From Sipunculus nudus (taxonomy: Eukaryota > Annelida > Sipuncula > Golfingiida > Sipunculidae), in the NCBI GenBank assembly GCA_026874595.1, contig CM049307.1:95640330-95704329 (forward strand): 64,000 nucleotides of DNA, given 5' to 3'. The notes under the pieces are model-generated. The model saw only the letters and a list, made by a program, of their open reading frames with translations, had not been told where the DNA came from and did no database searches. How positions within the stretch are numbered: the stretch's first letter is position 1; each line of letters starts with the position of its first letter. A program made the translations under genes and the position numbers. This document shows positions 24,270-35,440 of the stretch, in pieces.

Positions 24270-27046
24270 ACGTGCTTCAAAATTTGATCTAAATGTTTAT
24301 TTAATGTATATATTGATGCTTATATATTTCTATTTTATACACATATATATATATATTACATACTTATATAATATATATATTATATATATATATATATTAT
24401 ATATTTATATACATTGGAACCCCATATTATGACCACCCTGGGGACTGAGCAAAGTTGTCGTAATTTGGGGATGGTCGTATTTGTGAAACTCTTACCTTGG
24501 TCGCAGATAACATGCCGGTGTTTAATGTGTATCAGTGTGTATCTACTGCGTATATTTAATGTGAATTATAACAAACTATTATACCTAGCAGAGGACCCTT
24601 ATTTTTATTTATTTTTTTTTTGTAGCTGAAAAGAAAACAAAATTGTTTTAATATTTATACATGATGAAAATTAAGAAACATGTACACATACGTAGTGACT
24701 GATGATTAACACATAATTACACTAGAGGCTATATGAAGACAACCTACTAAATATTGAACATAATACGTGGCTGTCATATATTTAGCCTTTCGCTTGAGTA
24801 TATATTACGTGCACTAAACTGCTGAGCCAGTTGGCGCTGACTGCGTCCTGGTGTTGCCGCCTTGATAAACGCCACTTTTTCCATCAAAGAGAGCTCTTTC
24901 CGAGGCAAGGTCGCACAACAGCAAGGAATTTAAACGCAATCTTAACCAGTAAAGAAATAAACTGACATAGGGTATCTGTAATACAGGTGATCACGGAGGG
25001 GCAATTACCATTGCTGTCTAAGACCCCAGGGCAGTTAGCCAGGCAGACCGGCTCAATAAGTGATCAGGCCGAAGGTTACCCTCCTTGAGCTATAACTTAC
25101 GCCACGAGGCCCGGCGCGGACACCGAGTCAGGAAGATATGCGGGACCAGATTAACACTCTTTTATCTTTCGTTAAGGCGCCTGTGACAAGGAGCAGCCAT
25201 TGACTCGTGACAAATGTTGTTTCAATACTTCTCGGCGATGGTCGCATTAGCGGGGTCGCATTAGCGCTGGGGCCAGAAAATCTGGTCGTAATTCTGAATT
25301 CAGGGGTGGTCGTAATTTTGAGTCATTTGTAAACATAAATAAACTAAAAAAATCGGGACCAAGCAAAGCGGTCGTAATTTTGGGGTGGTCGCATTTGTGG
25401 GGTGGTCGCAAGGCGGGGTTCCACTGCATATATATATATACATATATCTATACATATGATAGCAACGATGGATTCTTTGAAGCAAACAAACTAAATGGCG
25501 GCAATAAAAATCGAATAATAGCACGTCATATAAATGAAGCGCTTTTGAAATACTCGAAATTAATCAAAACATTCCATTTTAGATGCCGCGTTTAATTCAT
25601 CGCACATCACTGTCCGTAACTGGTCCCGTAACAACACTGGTGACGGACTGGTTGATGAGATCAGGGGATTCGCCTCCAGGACGGCAGAGCCCGGACAGTA
25701 CGTGCTGGACCTGGAAGGAGTCCCCTCCCTCGGCACATGTAAAATATATTTTCTGTACAGTATCAATGATTAGTGTCAGTGTTAACCTAATCAGTCCACA
25801 CCATCCGGGTCCGAGTGAAATTCCGAGTCCAGTCCACTCGAGTCCCAGTCCAATTCTGAGTCCTTGAAGTACGAGTCCAAGTCCACCTTCTTCGGGTCCA
25901 CCTTCTTTGAAATTCAAGTCAAAGTCCGAGTCCCATACAAATCTTATTATTAAAAGAAGTTTAATGTTTAAATTGAAAGTTTAATTACATTTAACCTCTG
26001 ATGCACATTTCAAACTTAGTATGTCTAGTCTTTTTTTGTAATATTCTGTAGGTAGTTCACCCATGTACACAATCTTTATATAATTTGCGGCTGAGATTTC
26101 TTTGATACTGGAATTGAGATGGACTCGAGTCCTTATCTCCGAGTCCGAGTACAAGTCCGAGTTCAGGACCCTCGTCCGATCGGAGTCTTTAATAAAGTGG
26201 ACTCGAGTCAAAGTCCTGACTTGAGTCATAAGTCACTGAAGGTAATCCTGCACTTGTGCGGACGCAGGAATGTTTCATGTAACCGTGTATTACACAATAC
26301 GTTTTTTTTAGGTCGGTACGTACTCTGCACGTTTTCGTATCGTTTTGCTGCCTACAGTTACATGATCTGGCCGGCAAAAATGTATCCGCAGCAGCACCGA
26401 ACTCTGCGCCGCCCATACGGGTTTTGTCTTGATGAAGCTTTCCATCTGCGTGTGGTCCGCATGCACAACCGTACAAGCTGACCCATGGCTTAAAACGCCG
26501 AGTATATTAGTTTAAGATATCATATAATTAACAAAGAACTTCCTCAATTGACATTGTATTATATATAAAACGAATCGTATTGTCGTCAGTCTATTTCTTT
26601 ATCATTTTTTAATTGACCAGTTGTATGATCCCAATTAATTATGTCATAATTTAAAAATCCGGATTTGAAAGCATTAAGGAAAAATAAAAGCATTAAAATA
26701 TAAACAACATTTCTAATATACTTTCGGTTTCTCATTACTTACTTTTCTTTTTTTTTTCCCAGAGCTGGAGCTGGAAGTGTTTACGTATTTTTTATCTTAT
26801 TATTCAGACTGGGTGATTAAACTTGGTCCCGTGACCGATGAGGACCAATACGATTACAGCGTCGTCACCACTTCAAATTCTGACTTCCTTTACGTGTTGG
26901 CACGTGACGAACCCCGCTTCCGGTCAACCTACCAGACGGAAGTCCTGCAGTTTCTTGAGGAGAAGGGTTTCACTGGCTACTGGAAGGAGCCCGTCATAAT
27001 GAGACACGATCCCGAGCTTAATTGCCAGTACCCACAGTTTCCATAA
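23271..27046 (+). CDS. Lipocalin C, apolipoprotein-D-like, secreted
   Basis: Four coding exons: 23271-23390, 23793-23859, 25583-25738 and 26808-27046, all GT-AG and phase-compatible. They give 193 codons plus TAA. Residues 1-18 form a signal peptide (...LGSPAFC) with a mature start at Q-D-P. Lipocalin motif 1 is YIGPWFQ, so R is replaced by P compared with A and B. Then follow FIYQYEATAVCG, YAAFNSSHITV, GTYWVIKLGP, YDYSVVTT and the C-terminal LNCQYPQFP. Three N-glycosylation sequons occur (NSS, NWS, NNT). The last exon equals exons 4 and 5 of A/B fused, without the intron at 'ARDP'. Intron 2 holds a (TA)n block and a pogo-like element; intron 3 holds GAGTCC minisatellites. The start is fixed by the signal peptide and by the TATA box 71 bp upstream. 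Confidence 0.9.
24412..25426. mobile_element. Non-autonomous pogo/Tigger-like element in (TA)n
   Basis: The left end CATTGGAACCCC...GACCACC and the reverse complement of the right end CAGTGGAACCCCGCC...GACCACC form terminal inverted repeats, with repeated 'GGTCGTAATTT' sub-motifs inside. It sits in TA repeats within lipocalin C intron 2. CAGT-type ends at TA targets fit pogo/Tigger elements. No transposase is seen. Confidence 0.5.
25796..26230 (+). repeat. Degenerate GAGTCC minisatellite
   Basis: Two blocks (about 25796-25935 and 26120-26230) are made of variants of a 6/12-bp unit, GAGTCCRAGTCC, separated by unrelated AT-rich sequence. They lie in intron 3 of lipocalin C. Confidence 0.7.
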
Positions 27047-30000
27047 AGGATGTGTTCCGATTTTCTCTATTTTGTACCGAACATTCAAATTAATTTTAAT
27101 CTATCGTTTGATTCCGAATTTTCTTTTTACCATTTTGTGTTAATTAATTGTAATCGTGATGAATGTGATAATATACAAAAAAAACCGTGTTAGTCGACTG
27201 ATATGGTTATTCGGGTCCCCGGAACCACACGAGTTCTTCCATTTTTGATTAACAATAATTTTTGCCGGGAAACGTTTTTGCCTGTTCCCGGTGAAAAGCC
27301 TCGAAATTTCAACATTGATTTTAAATATAACCAGTTTGAAAGTTATACAGATATTTAAAAGCAGGTTTCTTTTGTATTCTGGGGTTTGGAATCGATAAAC
27401 ATATTTAAGCCTTCCAATCAAATATAATGGGAAAAAGCAAACGGATTTGCCTTCTCCTCACAGAAAAGCCATTTAAAATTTATAATACTTCCATAAAATC
27501 AAATTTCATAATTTTCATAATTTTATTGATTAAAAATCACTTTAAGGTACTGATTAAATTTCAAAATGCATGACCTTTTCTTAGGGCGTGTGAATCCTGA
27601 GCGTGTTCCTAAGTGCCTCATTGTTTTTAAAAAGGTTCTTTTGGTTCATTTGTGACTGTATATTCAGAAAACTTTTGATTCTCTCTTTTCATACTTACAT
27701 TTGAAGTTGTGTCCATTGAGATAACCAGCGTATTCTTAATATTATGTCATCAGTCGAGTTTATTTGAAAACTGTCAACCAGATATATATGAATCTAAATA
27801 CGATTTAGGACTGAGTGTTCAACAGAGACTACATTCTTCATAGTCAATAAAAATAAGACCAGCTGTTACAAGCGTGTGAAGAAACATATTCTTTTTTTTT
27901 AAATATCGATATCACTGATAGTGCGTTCCACCCGAAGTCATGTGTTCTTATCGGAAATAGTTTCACAGCTTGGGATTTTAAGCTTCGCATGTTCAGCTTT
28001 GTGTTTTCAATAGTTAAGACATACAATAAAACAACTTAGTTGCAATGGATAATATCCACAGATTTTCTTTGTGTAATTTGATAAAATTATACTTGATTAA
28101 ATTTGAATTAATTATTTGCCAGAAACATTCCAAGTCCCATGATGATTTATATAAGAAGGACTCTACAGGAACTAAGAGCAGATGTAAGAGTATAGCTAAG
28201 ACACCACACAAGCTCATTTGATACGAACTGATAGCTCCCAATATCATTGATAAGAATTTTAAATTTTAAATGTCAATGATCCTAAAGGGATAAATGTATA
28301 TTTATATCTACATAAATTGAGAACTAAAACCATAAAGTAAAATGAAGCAATCCAGCAAGTCAAAAAATATCTAGAAAAGATTTTTGAAAAAATAGGTGTT
28401 TTTATTTCCATTTTAATCCTGATTACTATCTTATTGGTTTTCATTTATCTAGATATTCAATGATTTATTCAACATTTAGTTTCAGATGGAGAATGTATAC
28501 TCTTGGTCAATATTTCCGGTTAACGAAAAGGAGGTCCTTGATTAAGTTTTGGTTGATATATTTAATCTTAATATCAAACCTTTAAAAAAGCACATTTAAA
28601 TAGCACCTTTAAAATGCATGTGTATGATATCTGTATATTTAGTTTACCAGTAATAGATATATTGGCACTGTCTATTTCATTGTTTTATTTTTCATGATGT
28701 ACTTAAATATGTGTTTGCAGGGTTGTAAAAAATGGCAAAACATGTAACAATGTTTATCAAAGTTATTTTTAAAATAAGCTTTTCTTTCAGAAAACAAGAA
28801 AACCACGAACGGACGTACTGACATTTATATAAGATAAGTAACATCACTCGACTGTCTTAAATCAAAATCCTTTCGAGATAGGTCCGTGGCCGGTAGCTGA
28901 ACTATGGAATAAGGGTGAGGGGAACCATATGATTAGAACGAAAATATTCGCGAACATGTAATTTCCGCAAATTTCGCGAGGATGCATTAATTCGCAATAA
29001 GTGCATTCTCGCGAAATTCGCATTTGAAATTATATTACATTTTTATTTATGTTAGATGATAGGGTCTTTGTCTTTATAAAGAGCAGGGCAGTGAATGATA
29101 CCATTTTTATTGCCTATTGGCCGTTTCATTCTCTGAATGCCGGTAGTTAACCCCGAAAGGAAAGTCTGCACACTAATTATGCGGTAGCTGCCTCGCTGCA
29201 CAATTGAATGTATAACTAGCTGGACCATTTACCTCTTGTCAATGTAAGTTCTTGATATAATTTTTTTAAAGTTCAAGTTTACTAAAATAAATCCCATGCT
29301 CTCGCAAAAAAAAAAAAAAATTTCATGCATGTCATCTATAATATATGTTAATCGTGACCGTAAAATTCACTTATTTGTGTTTTTCTTCGGAAACAGGGCT
29401 AGTGCATTATACTCTATAGGACATGATTATAATTTATGTAATATATTAATATAATAACAATAATAATAGTGGTAACCCGTTACAAATGTTGTTGCAGCAA
29501 GTTTCACACACGCAGTGGTGTTGTTCCTGCTGCGATCTATAGGCAACTCAATGTCGTTGGGTGCATCGGATCCGGTCAGCATTTTTGTCCACGGTCGAAT
29601 TATTTGCTGTATTGGTTTGGTGACGGCATTTTGAGACAGTTCTCTTCGGTTATTAATGAGTGGTTTTCAGCAAAAAGGTATAATTGATGTTTATTCCGCC
29701 CCTGCTCCTGTACCAACTGACTAGTTTTTTTCGAGTTACATTTAGACAACATATACGCGCATGCGCCCTGACTACTTCTGCATAAAAATGAAACCTGCAA
29801 CTTTAAATCCCTCAAATACTGTTTTACAATACCGGCTGACCATTTTAAAAAAAATGATATAAAAATCTCGCTAGATGTCACCACCGTCACTATTACCGGG
29901 TCAAGCGTTGGTACCAATAAATTTCACGAGATGGCACTACAATCACTACAACCGAATGGGTCTCCCAAGAAAAATTAATACGCCAGTAATTCAACTAACA

Positions 30001-31100
30001 ATAAGGAGCAGAGCTCCTGGTTGACATTTAAAGAAATAATAAAATTTACCGTCTCTTAAAAACCCATTCTTGCTCTGCAATAGAGGTAGACTCTTCTAGG
30101 GGTTTTAAGTGACATGCCCGGGTGATTTTACGGAGGACTTTTGCCGTCAACACTTCCACTGGATGGACCCCATCCCTTAAAAACGAATAAACAACTTTTC
30201 TGACGACTTTCATATACTATACCTTTCTAATCCTTGTTTTTAATAGATCTTCGGGTGTCTTAATAATGTTCGGGTTATGTCTTTTACCGAGTTGAAATAT
30301 TATAACTAAACTGGCGGGCCTGTGTAGTAATGAAATTATTAATGATAGCAAAATCTGATTCTAATGTCTATTGTTGTATTTCCTTGTCTGAAGGTTATGT
30401 TGACAAGCAAATTTCAGGTTGACAAGGAGAATAGTATTTCAAATAATAAAATAACCATGATGCTTGACAGAAGAATTTATATCAGTAATCACACCCTGTA
30501 CACGAGTGAGTCTGTGGGAATCGGATCCATAAATAATTTCAGTGCCATGTTTAGTGGACCTTTTGGTAGTAAATTCGCAAATACCTGCCAAGAGTGTTAT
30601 TGTGAGATCATGACTGTCGAAACCATGCCTTAACGCAAGGGTACGGACCCCGAGTTCATGGAACAATGAAGTTAGGGTAGCCCCACCCCTACACACGTCA
30701 CCAACGGTAGTCTTGTAGGGAGGCGTGTATTTGTGCGATAGAAGTCAGCCAAATCCCTCCCAAACAACAAAGGGAAGCCAACCAGCAAAAAGGAACAAGG
30801 AAACAAAAGGTACCCGAAAACAGCCCAAAGCGGACTAATACAAAACAAAAGGGTAAAAAAGACAAAATACACTTAACTCCGACCAGTGAAGACCATCGAG
30901 AAAAAGGAAGCAAAACCGAACAGGTGTTACCTCAGAAGAATATAGCAGCCCCACGTCGGCAGCCGTGGACCAAAGGCACCCGTCGTATCAACTGAGTACA
31001 GATACCCAAGGCCACTGACCCTCAGGGTACTGATAATAGAGAAAGGCACCTAACTATACAAGGCGTCCACTCTGACCCGCCCACTTCATCAGCTGAATTT
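27047..31100. other. Intergenic between lipocalins C and D, left part
   Basis: No supported gene. The 3' flank of C begins with a segment (ATTTTGTACC near 27070) also found behind gene D. 28930-29030 has TTCGCGA-rich repeat sequence. 29846-29952 is a dispersed repeat. 30600-31070 is a less AT-rich block without a recognisable ORF. Confidence 0.35.
29846..29952 (-). repeat. Dispersed repeat, paired with 38600-38683
   Basis: The motif TAAATTTCAC(G/A)AGATGGC followed by ACTACAATCACTACA, and a nearby CTCGCTAGATG, occurs here and at 38617-38683 in the same orientation. The function is unknown. Confidence 0.5.
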
Positions 31101-31124
31101 TCACATTTAGGCCTTTAAACGGCA

Positions 31125-31290
31125 CCAAAAGTCTTGTTCGCTAGAGAGAAAATGGGTTTGTGCACCTACTGAAACAATTACTAGGTTCATGCAAGCGCTG
31201 TCAATATGTTTCCTTGTCTGCTTTTCTGACAAAACCCACCAACTTCTACAAAATCGGGATCTGCCTGGATACTCCAACTTTCGGTGCAAA
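31125..31290 (+). repeat. Inverted partner of 38450-38605, exon-like
   Basis: The sequence ACCAAAAGTCTTGTTCGCTA and about 140 bp following occur again in reverse complement at 38605-38450. Part of the shared frame reads SLERKWV(C/G)(A/T)PTETITRF, and most early differences are at third positions, which hints at former coding. This copy has a frame change after about 25 codons. Confidence 0.5.
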
Positions 31291-32244
31291 CGTTCACAAA
31301 AAACAGTACCTGCCTGAATGGGGAAATAACCGTTGAGTGCCTTTCAATTCATGACCATTTGATACGAGAAATAAAATAGAAAACACAGATTATATATGAT
31401 GTTGCAAAGGAAAGGTTGATAATATGTTTTTTTTTTTTTTACATAAAACTAGTTAATTAACAATAACTGGCGTTGTATGAATATGATGTGTCTGTTGAGT
31501 CGAAATGGGGTATGGACTAAAACAACGAAGTCGGAAATCGGACATCGGGTGAAATATGGAATTGTTGTTTGTGAAATATAAGTGACGATGTCGTGTCATG
31601 CGTCAACTTATAGTAATAGCAAATGTATTTAAAAAATCTGTTAGACAGTATGACGACTTTGTCATGCATAGTGGGACAATGAATAATCTGAATTGCCAGA
31701 TGAAACCTCATATATTACCGTGTTTTTGGTAAATATAATACATAATAAAAGAGTATTAGTAATATTAATATAAAATAATATTAAATATAAAAGTGGACTT
31801 TGCTCATACATACAACCCATACAAAATAGCAGAATATCTTGCTAATAATGATGCTTAAAGGAAGCCAGTTAACATCATTGAAAAAAAATTATTGGATGAA
31901 TTGAAAAAGGTAATGAAAGCCCATACATGAAACAAGAACGAAAATGTGCACAAATATGTGCCCCGGTAACATTTGTATGGACGGGTTTAATAAGTCCAAA
32001 GAATATACATGGTGATACATTACTTTAATACTTAATATGAAAAGGACACAACCTGAATTTAATATAAAAGTATATCTATCCATAAATACAATTGTAATTA
32101 AAACACAACAGAAAAAAAAATAATAATAAGCAATGCGTTGCTGTCTAGTTTGGTCAACTGTCCGGTTTAAACAGTCGATTTAGGAACAAGTATGTGACAT
32201 GAGACATCCATGATTTAATGCAACATGGCTAAACAAATATCTGG

Positions 32245-32432
32245 CCAATGGCAGAGCTCGTTTGTGGTACATGTGACCAATCAACACCCGATTTTTTGGA
32301 AACTTTAGGCCAATCACAAGAGTTTTGATCCTGAAAGGCATCAGTGTTCACAAAGTTGCGGTGTTTCAACTTTGACTCCAAGGTAACCGAAATGTTTACA
32401 CAACTATCTGTGGAACAAGCGAAGGCTAAAAG
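32245..32432 (+). promoter_or_regulatory. Triple CCAAT promoter with candidate first exon
   Basis: CCAAT pentamers at 32245, 32277 and 32310 are spaced 32 and 33 bp apart, as in NF-Y promoters. About 80 bp downstream is an ATG (32392) opening a short coding stretch (MFTQLSVEQAKAK) up to a donor AAAG|GTCAGT at 32432. No downstream exon could be joined, so the gene, if any, is unidentified. Confidence 0.35.
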
Positions 32433-33060
32433 GTCAGTTATCTAGGATCATAACATCCTGGTCACAGGTAACCCAACAAATGCAATTATACTTTATCCAC
32501 ATGTTCAATCTAATGAACACTGTTTCATTCATAAAAAAATATAAATATAGTTGAAACATGCCGAGGGCAATGATGATTATTTTAAATATTAAAAATAATA
32601 AGCAACTGTAATTTTAAATTATAATTTCAATGTTGCATATATGTTGCTGCAATGGTAGTAAGTGAAGTACTAAGAAAAACCAAACATGATACCTAGTCAC
32701 AGTAGATGAACATGCAAAGCCATGGGGTAATTGAAATGAATAACATACCTATGAGGCAATGTTAGTTTGATGAGTTAATATACTCCGTTACTAACATGGT
32801 TGTCTGTGGAAGTATTGTCAATGTGAACATGTCATACCAGCCGCTGAGAGGTGTGTCAGTCTACCAAAAACAAGACACACAAATAACCTTCATAATCACA
32901 AAATGCGTAAAAATATTGCTAAAATAAACATACTATACTGTGTGTTTAATATGAGTCTAATATCATATCACACAGAATGACATATATTTCAAAATACAAA
33001 ACCAACACACATGAAGACAGTCCATATTACAGCACCAATGTTATATGTCATGTATGTCAT

Positions 33061-35440
33061 CTAAATGTCCACGTCGTCATGTGGCTTAAACTGTTTGCAC
33101 CGATTATGTTTCCTGTAAAATAGGGCAGGCTGGTACAGGAAAGACCCACTGGATGTAAGATGTGGCTCAACATCTGAGGCGTACTGGGAAGAGTGTTGTC
33201 ATGTAGTGCACGACTGGGGTGGCAGCCTTGAACCTCCAGGGTTACTATACAAGTACTCTGCACAGGTAATTCAATACCACATATTGATTGGCATCCAAAC
33301 TGTAAAATGTAAAGTTGGGTAAAAATAATATGCAAGTAATGTATGAACAAACAAATACTGTCCTCAGATATTCATGAACTATGGTCATGTAAGTTAATTA
33401 ACATATCTCAAAAGGAATTATTTCTCAAGTACAACACCATCCACTCCTGAGGACTTTTGGTAATTCACCACAAGGTTGTACATATCACTGCCATGGACCT
33501 GCAAAAATATTTGAACGATACATTAAACAAATACATGTATATCATGAGTATTCTCGGACAGACCGTTAAATATGCAGTTGTGCTGTATAGGGTTTGTTAG
33601 TTTCAGTTATCACACAAAATATTGTTATCACAATATCCTAGCACCAACAATAAACTGATTATGTCAGTATTGTCCTGGTCATGCCTTCACATTCTTTTGG
33701 GGGTTCATCCCTGCATAATTTTGCACCTGTGACACATACACATACAGCCTCATGCATTGTCTGAATTACATGCTAGGATCATAGCATATATCCACATACA
33801 CCTATGAAACAGCCAATAGGATGCGTATTACCTCCGCCAAGCCTAGCAGCTGGGGTTAATTTTTCCTCAGCAAATGTTGTCTGTTTATCTGTTTGTCTGT
33901 TAGCACAATAACACTAAATGTTCTCAACGGTGTTTGAAGAAATTTTTCAGGATAGCTCAGCAATGATCGAAGGAAATATTGATGTAATTTTGACAAAGAT
34001 AACATTCTTAATCCAGGAATATTTTTCAAGGAGAGTGCTGCCTTACTGACAGTTCCATTTGGGTTTAATCAGTGGCATTGGCGGAGGTCTGAGCTCTCTG
34101 AGTGCTTTTCTAGTGTTGTTACTGAGTTCATGACAGGTTAGCACATACTTCTCTTTCATGTTCTGCAATGGTTGCTCATTTTAACTGGTTGTTGAGCAAC
34201 AAATGGTCACCTGTAAGATGCTGATGTATACGGATAACCGGGTTTACGTTTTTGTTTCACAGATAAGCATCTTGCCAATGTCTCCAAGTTATTTTTTTTT
34301 TGTTGACACACCAGCAGTCTTGTGCACTGCTCCGCTGAGCCACTCGCTACAGTATTGTTCTTCGTCCTTTTAAGCACTGTTTGTTCTGTTGGGTTGTAAA
34401 TGTTTGGTATGAGAAAGGACTGCTCATTTTGTAGTTGTATGTATATGTTAATGAATGAGCGATTGCAACTTGCACCATCCATGCAGGTATAGTATATTTT
34501 AAAATTCCATCAGTTAGGGTGATGCACTACTTTCCAGAATAAAACATTTAACTCTGCAGCATTGACTCCATTTGTCAGAAAGAACGCAAATGGAAAACTA
34601 AAAACTATCATATGATAAAAACACAGACTGTAGGATGTGTGTAGCCATCTGTAGATCAGTGCTGTGTTGTAACCAGTTTTGTCATGGCTGCACATTCGGG
34701 AGGAGTTTCAATGAGTCCTCTGACCCGTAGATTTGAGTCAATATCTATATCTTGCTGGATGGACCTTCCATCAAATATCAGCCCACCAGCCCACGCTGCC
34801 TGTTGTCTTTTTGCTTCCACATCCATCCAACGTAACACTTCATTGTTAAACTTAAGCTTTTGCTTAGTAATATTCTGATATCTTTGCAGCAGTTTTTTCA
34901 CTGAGTAAAATCGACAAGTCTCTAATCTGAGGTCAGTGTATGCCTGTAGACTTCGATTCCATACAGCGAAACATGGCTGTATAATGATCGTGTCCCACCT
35001 GTGACCCCTTGGGTCTTTCCTAGTTATCAAACATACATGCTGTGCTACTTCCAGAGTTCTCAGGTGCTCAATCATATCATCATCAATTGTTCTCATCTTT
35101 CTGTCTAAGACGCGGTCTGTCATACAAATTGTCTTTGCATCGCTTACAGGTATTGGTGGCAAAAGTGAAGCTAACCACACAAATGCTTGACCTAACCCGC
35201 TTTTCGGATTTTCCGGCAGAGCTCCATACCTCCACAGGACTGGAGCTGCACACTGTAAAAAGTTTCATTTGACCTTTACACAAACAAGACCTGTCCACAA
35301 TGTCTGCTATTTTTATGATATCTTCAGGGGATAAAAACATGTATTTTGCAGGCCTATGATTTTTTTGATATGATGTAAGAGCCAATGATGTACCATCAGC
35401 ATAGAATGTTATTTATTTTGTCTTTCGCAAACTATTTATG
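33061..35440 (-). pseudogene. Unrecognised multi-exon coding locus, probably broken
   Basis: Three minus-strand blocks look like coding exons. Block 1 (about 35415-34656) stays open for about 240 codons if a single frame change near 35240 is allowed: first FYADGTSLALTSYQKNHRPA and FLSPEDIIKIADIVDRSCL, then WRYGALPENPKSGLGQAFVW, later GLIFDGRSIQQDIDID. Alternatively a TTTTTACAG acceptor at 35253 starts the second part as its own exon. Block 2 (33498-33418) follows a TTTTTGCAG acceptor and reads VHGSDMYNLVVNYQKSSG...LEK then TAA, phase 0. Block 3 (33257-33061) follows CTGTGCAG and reads through one TGA (33201-33199) to CKQFKPHDDVDI and TAG. I do not recognise the protein. It may be a host gene of unknown family or a protein of a DNA transposon; the frame change and TGA favour decay. 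Confidence 0.45.
33835..34113 (+). repeat. Dispersed repeat, CTCCGCC ... CTAG type, copy 1
   Basis: It begins CCTCCGCCAAG and ends GGCGGAGGTCTGAGCTCTC then TGAGTGCTTTTCTAG. The two ends are inverted around CCTCCGCCA. A second copy lies at 53395-53674 with the same ends. The form is a familiar dispersed repeat in aquatic animals (from memory). Confidence 0.6.
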
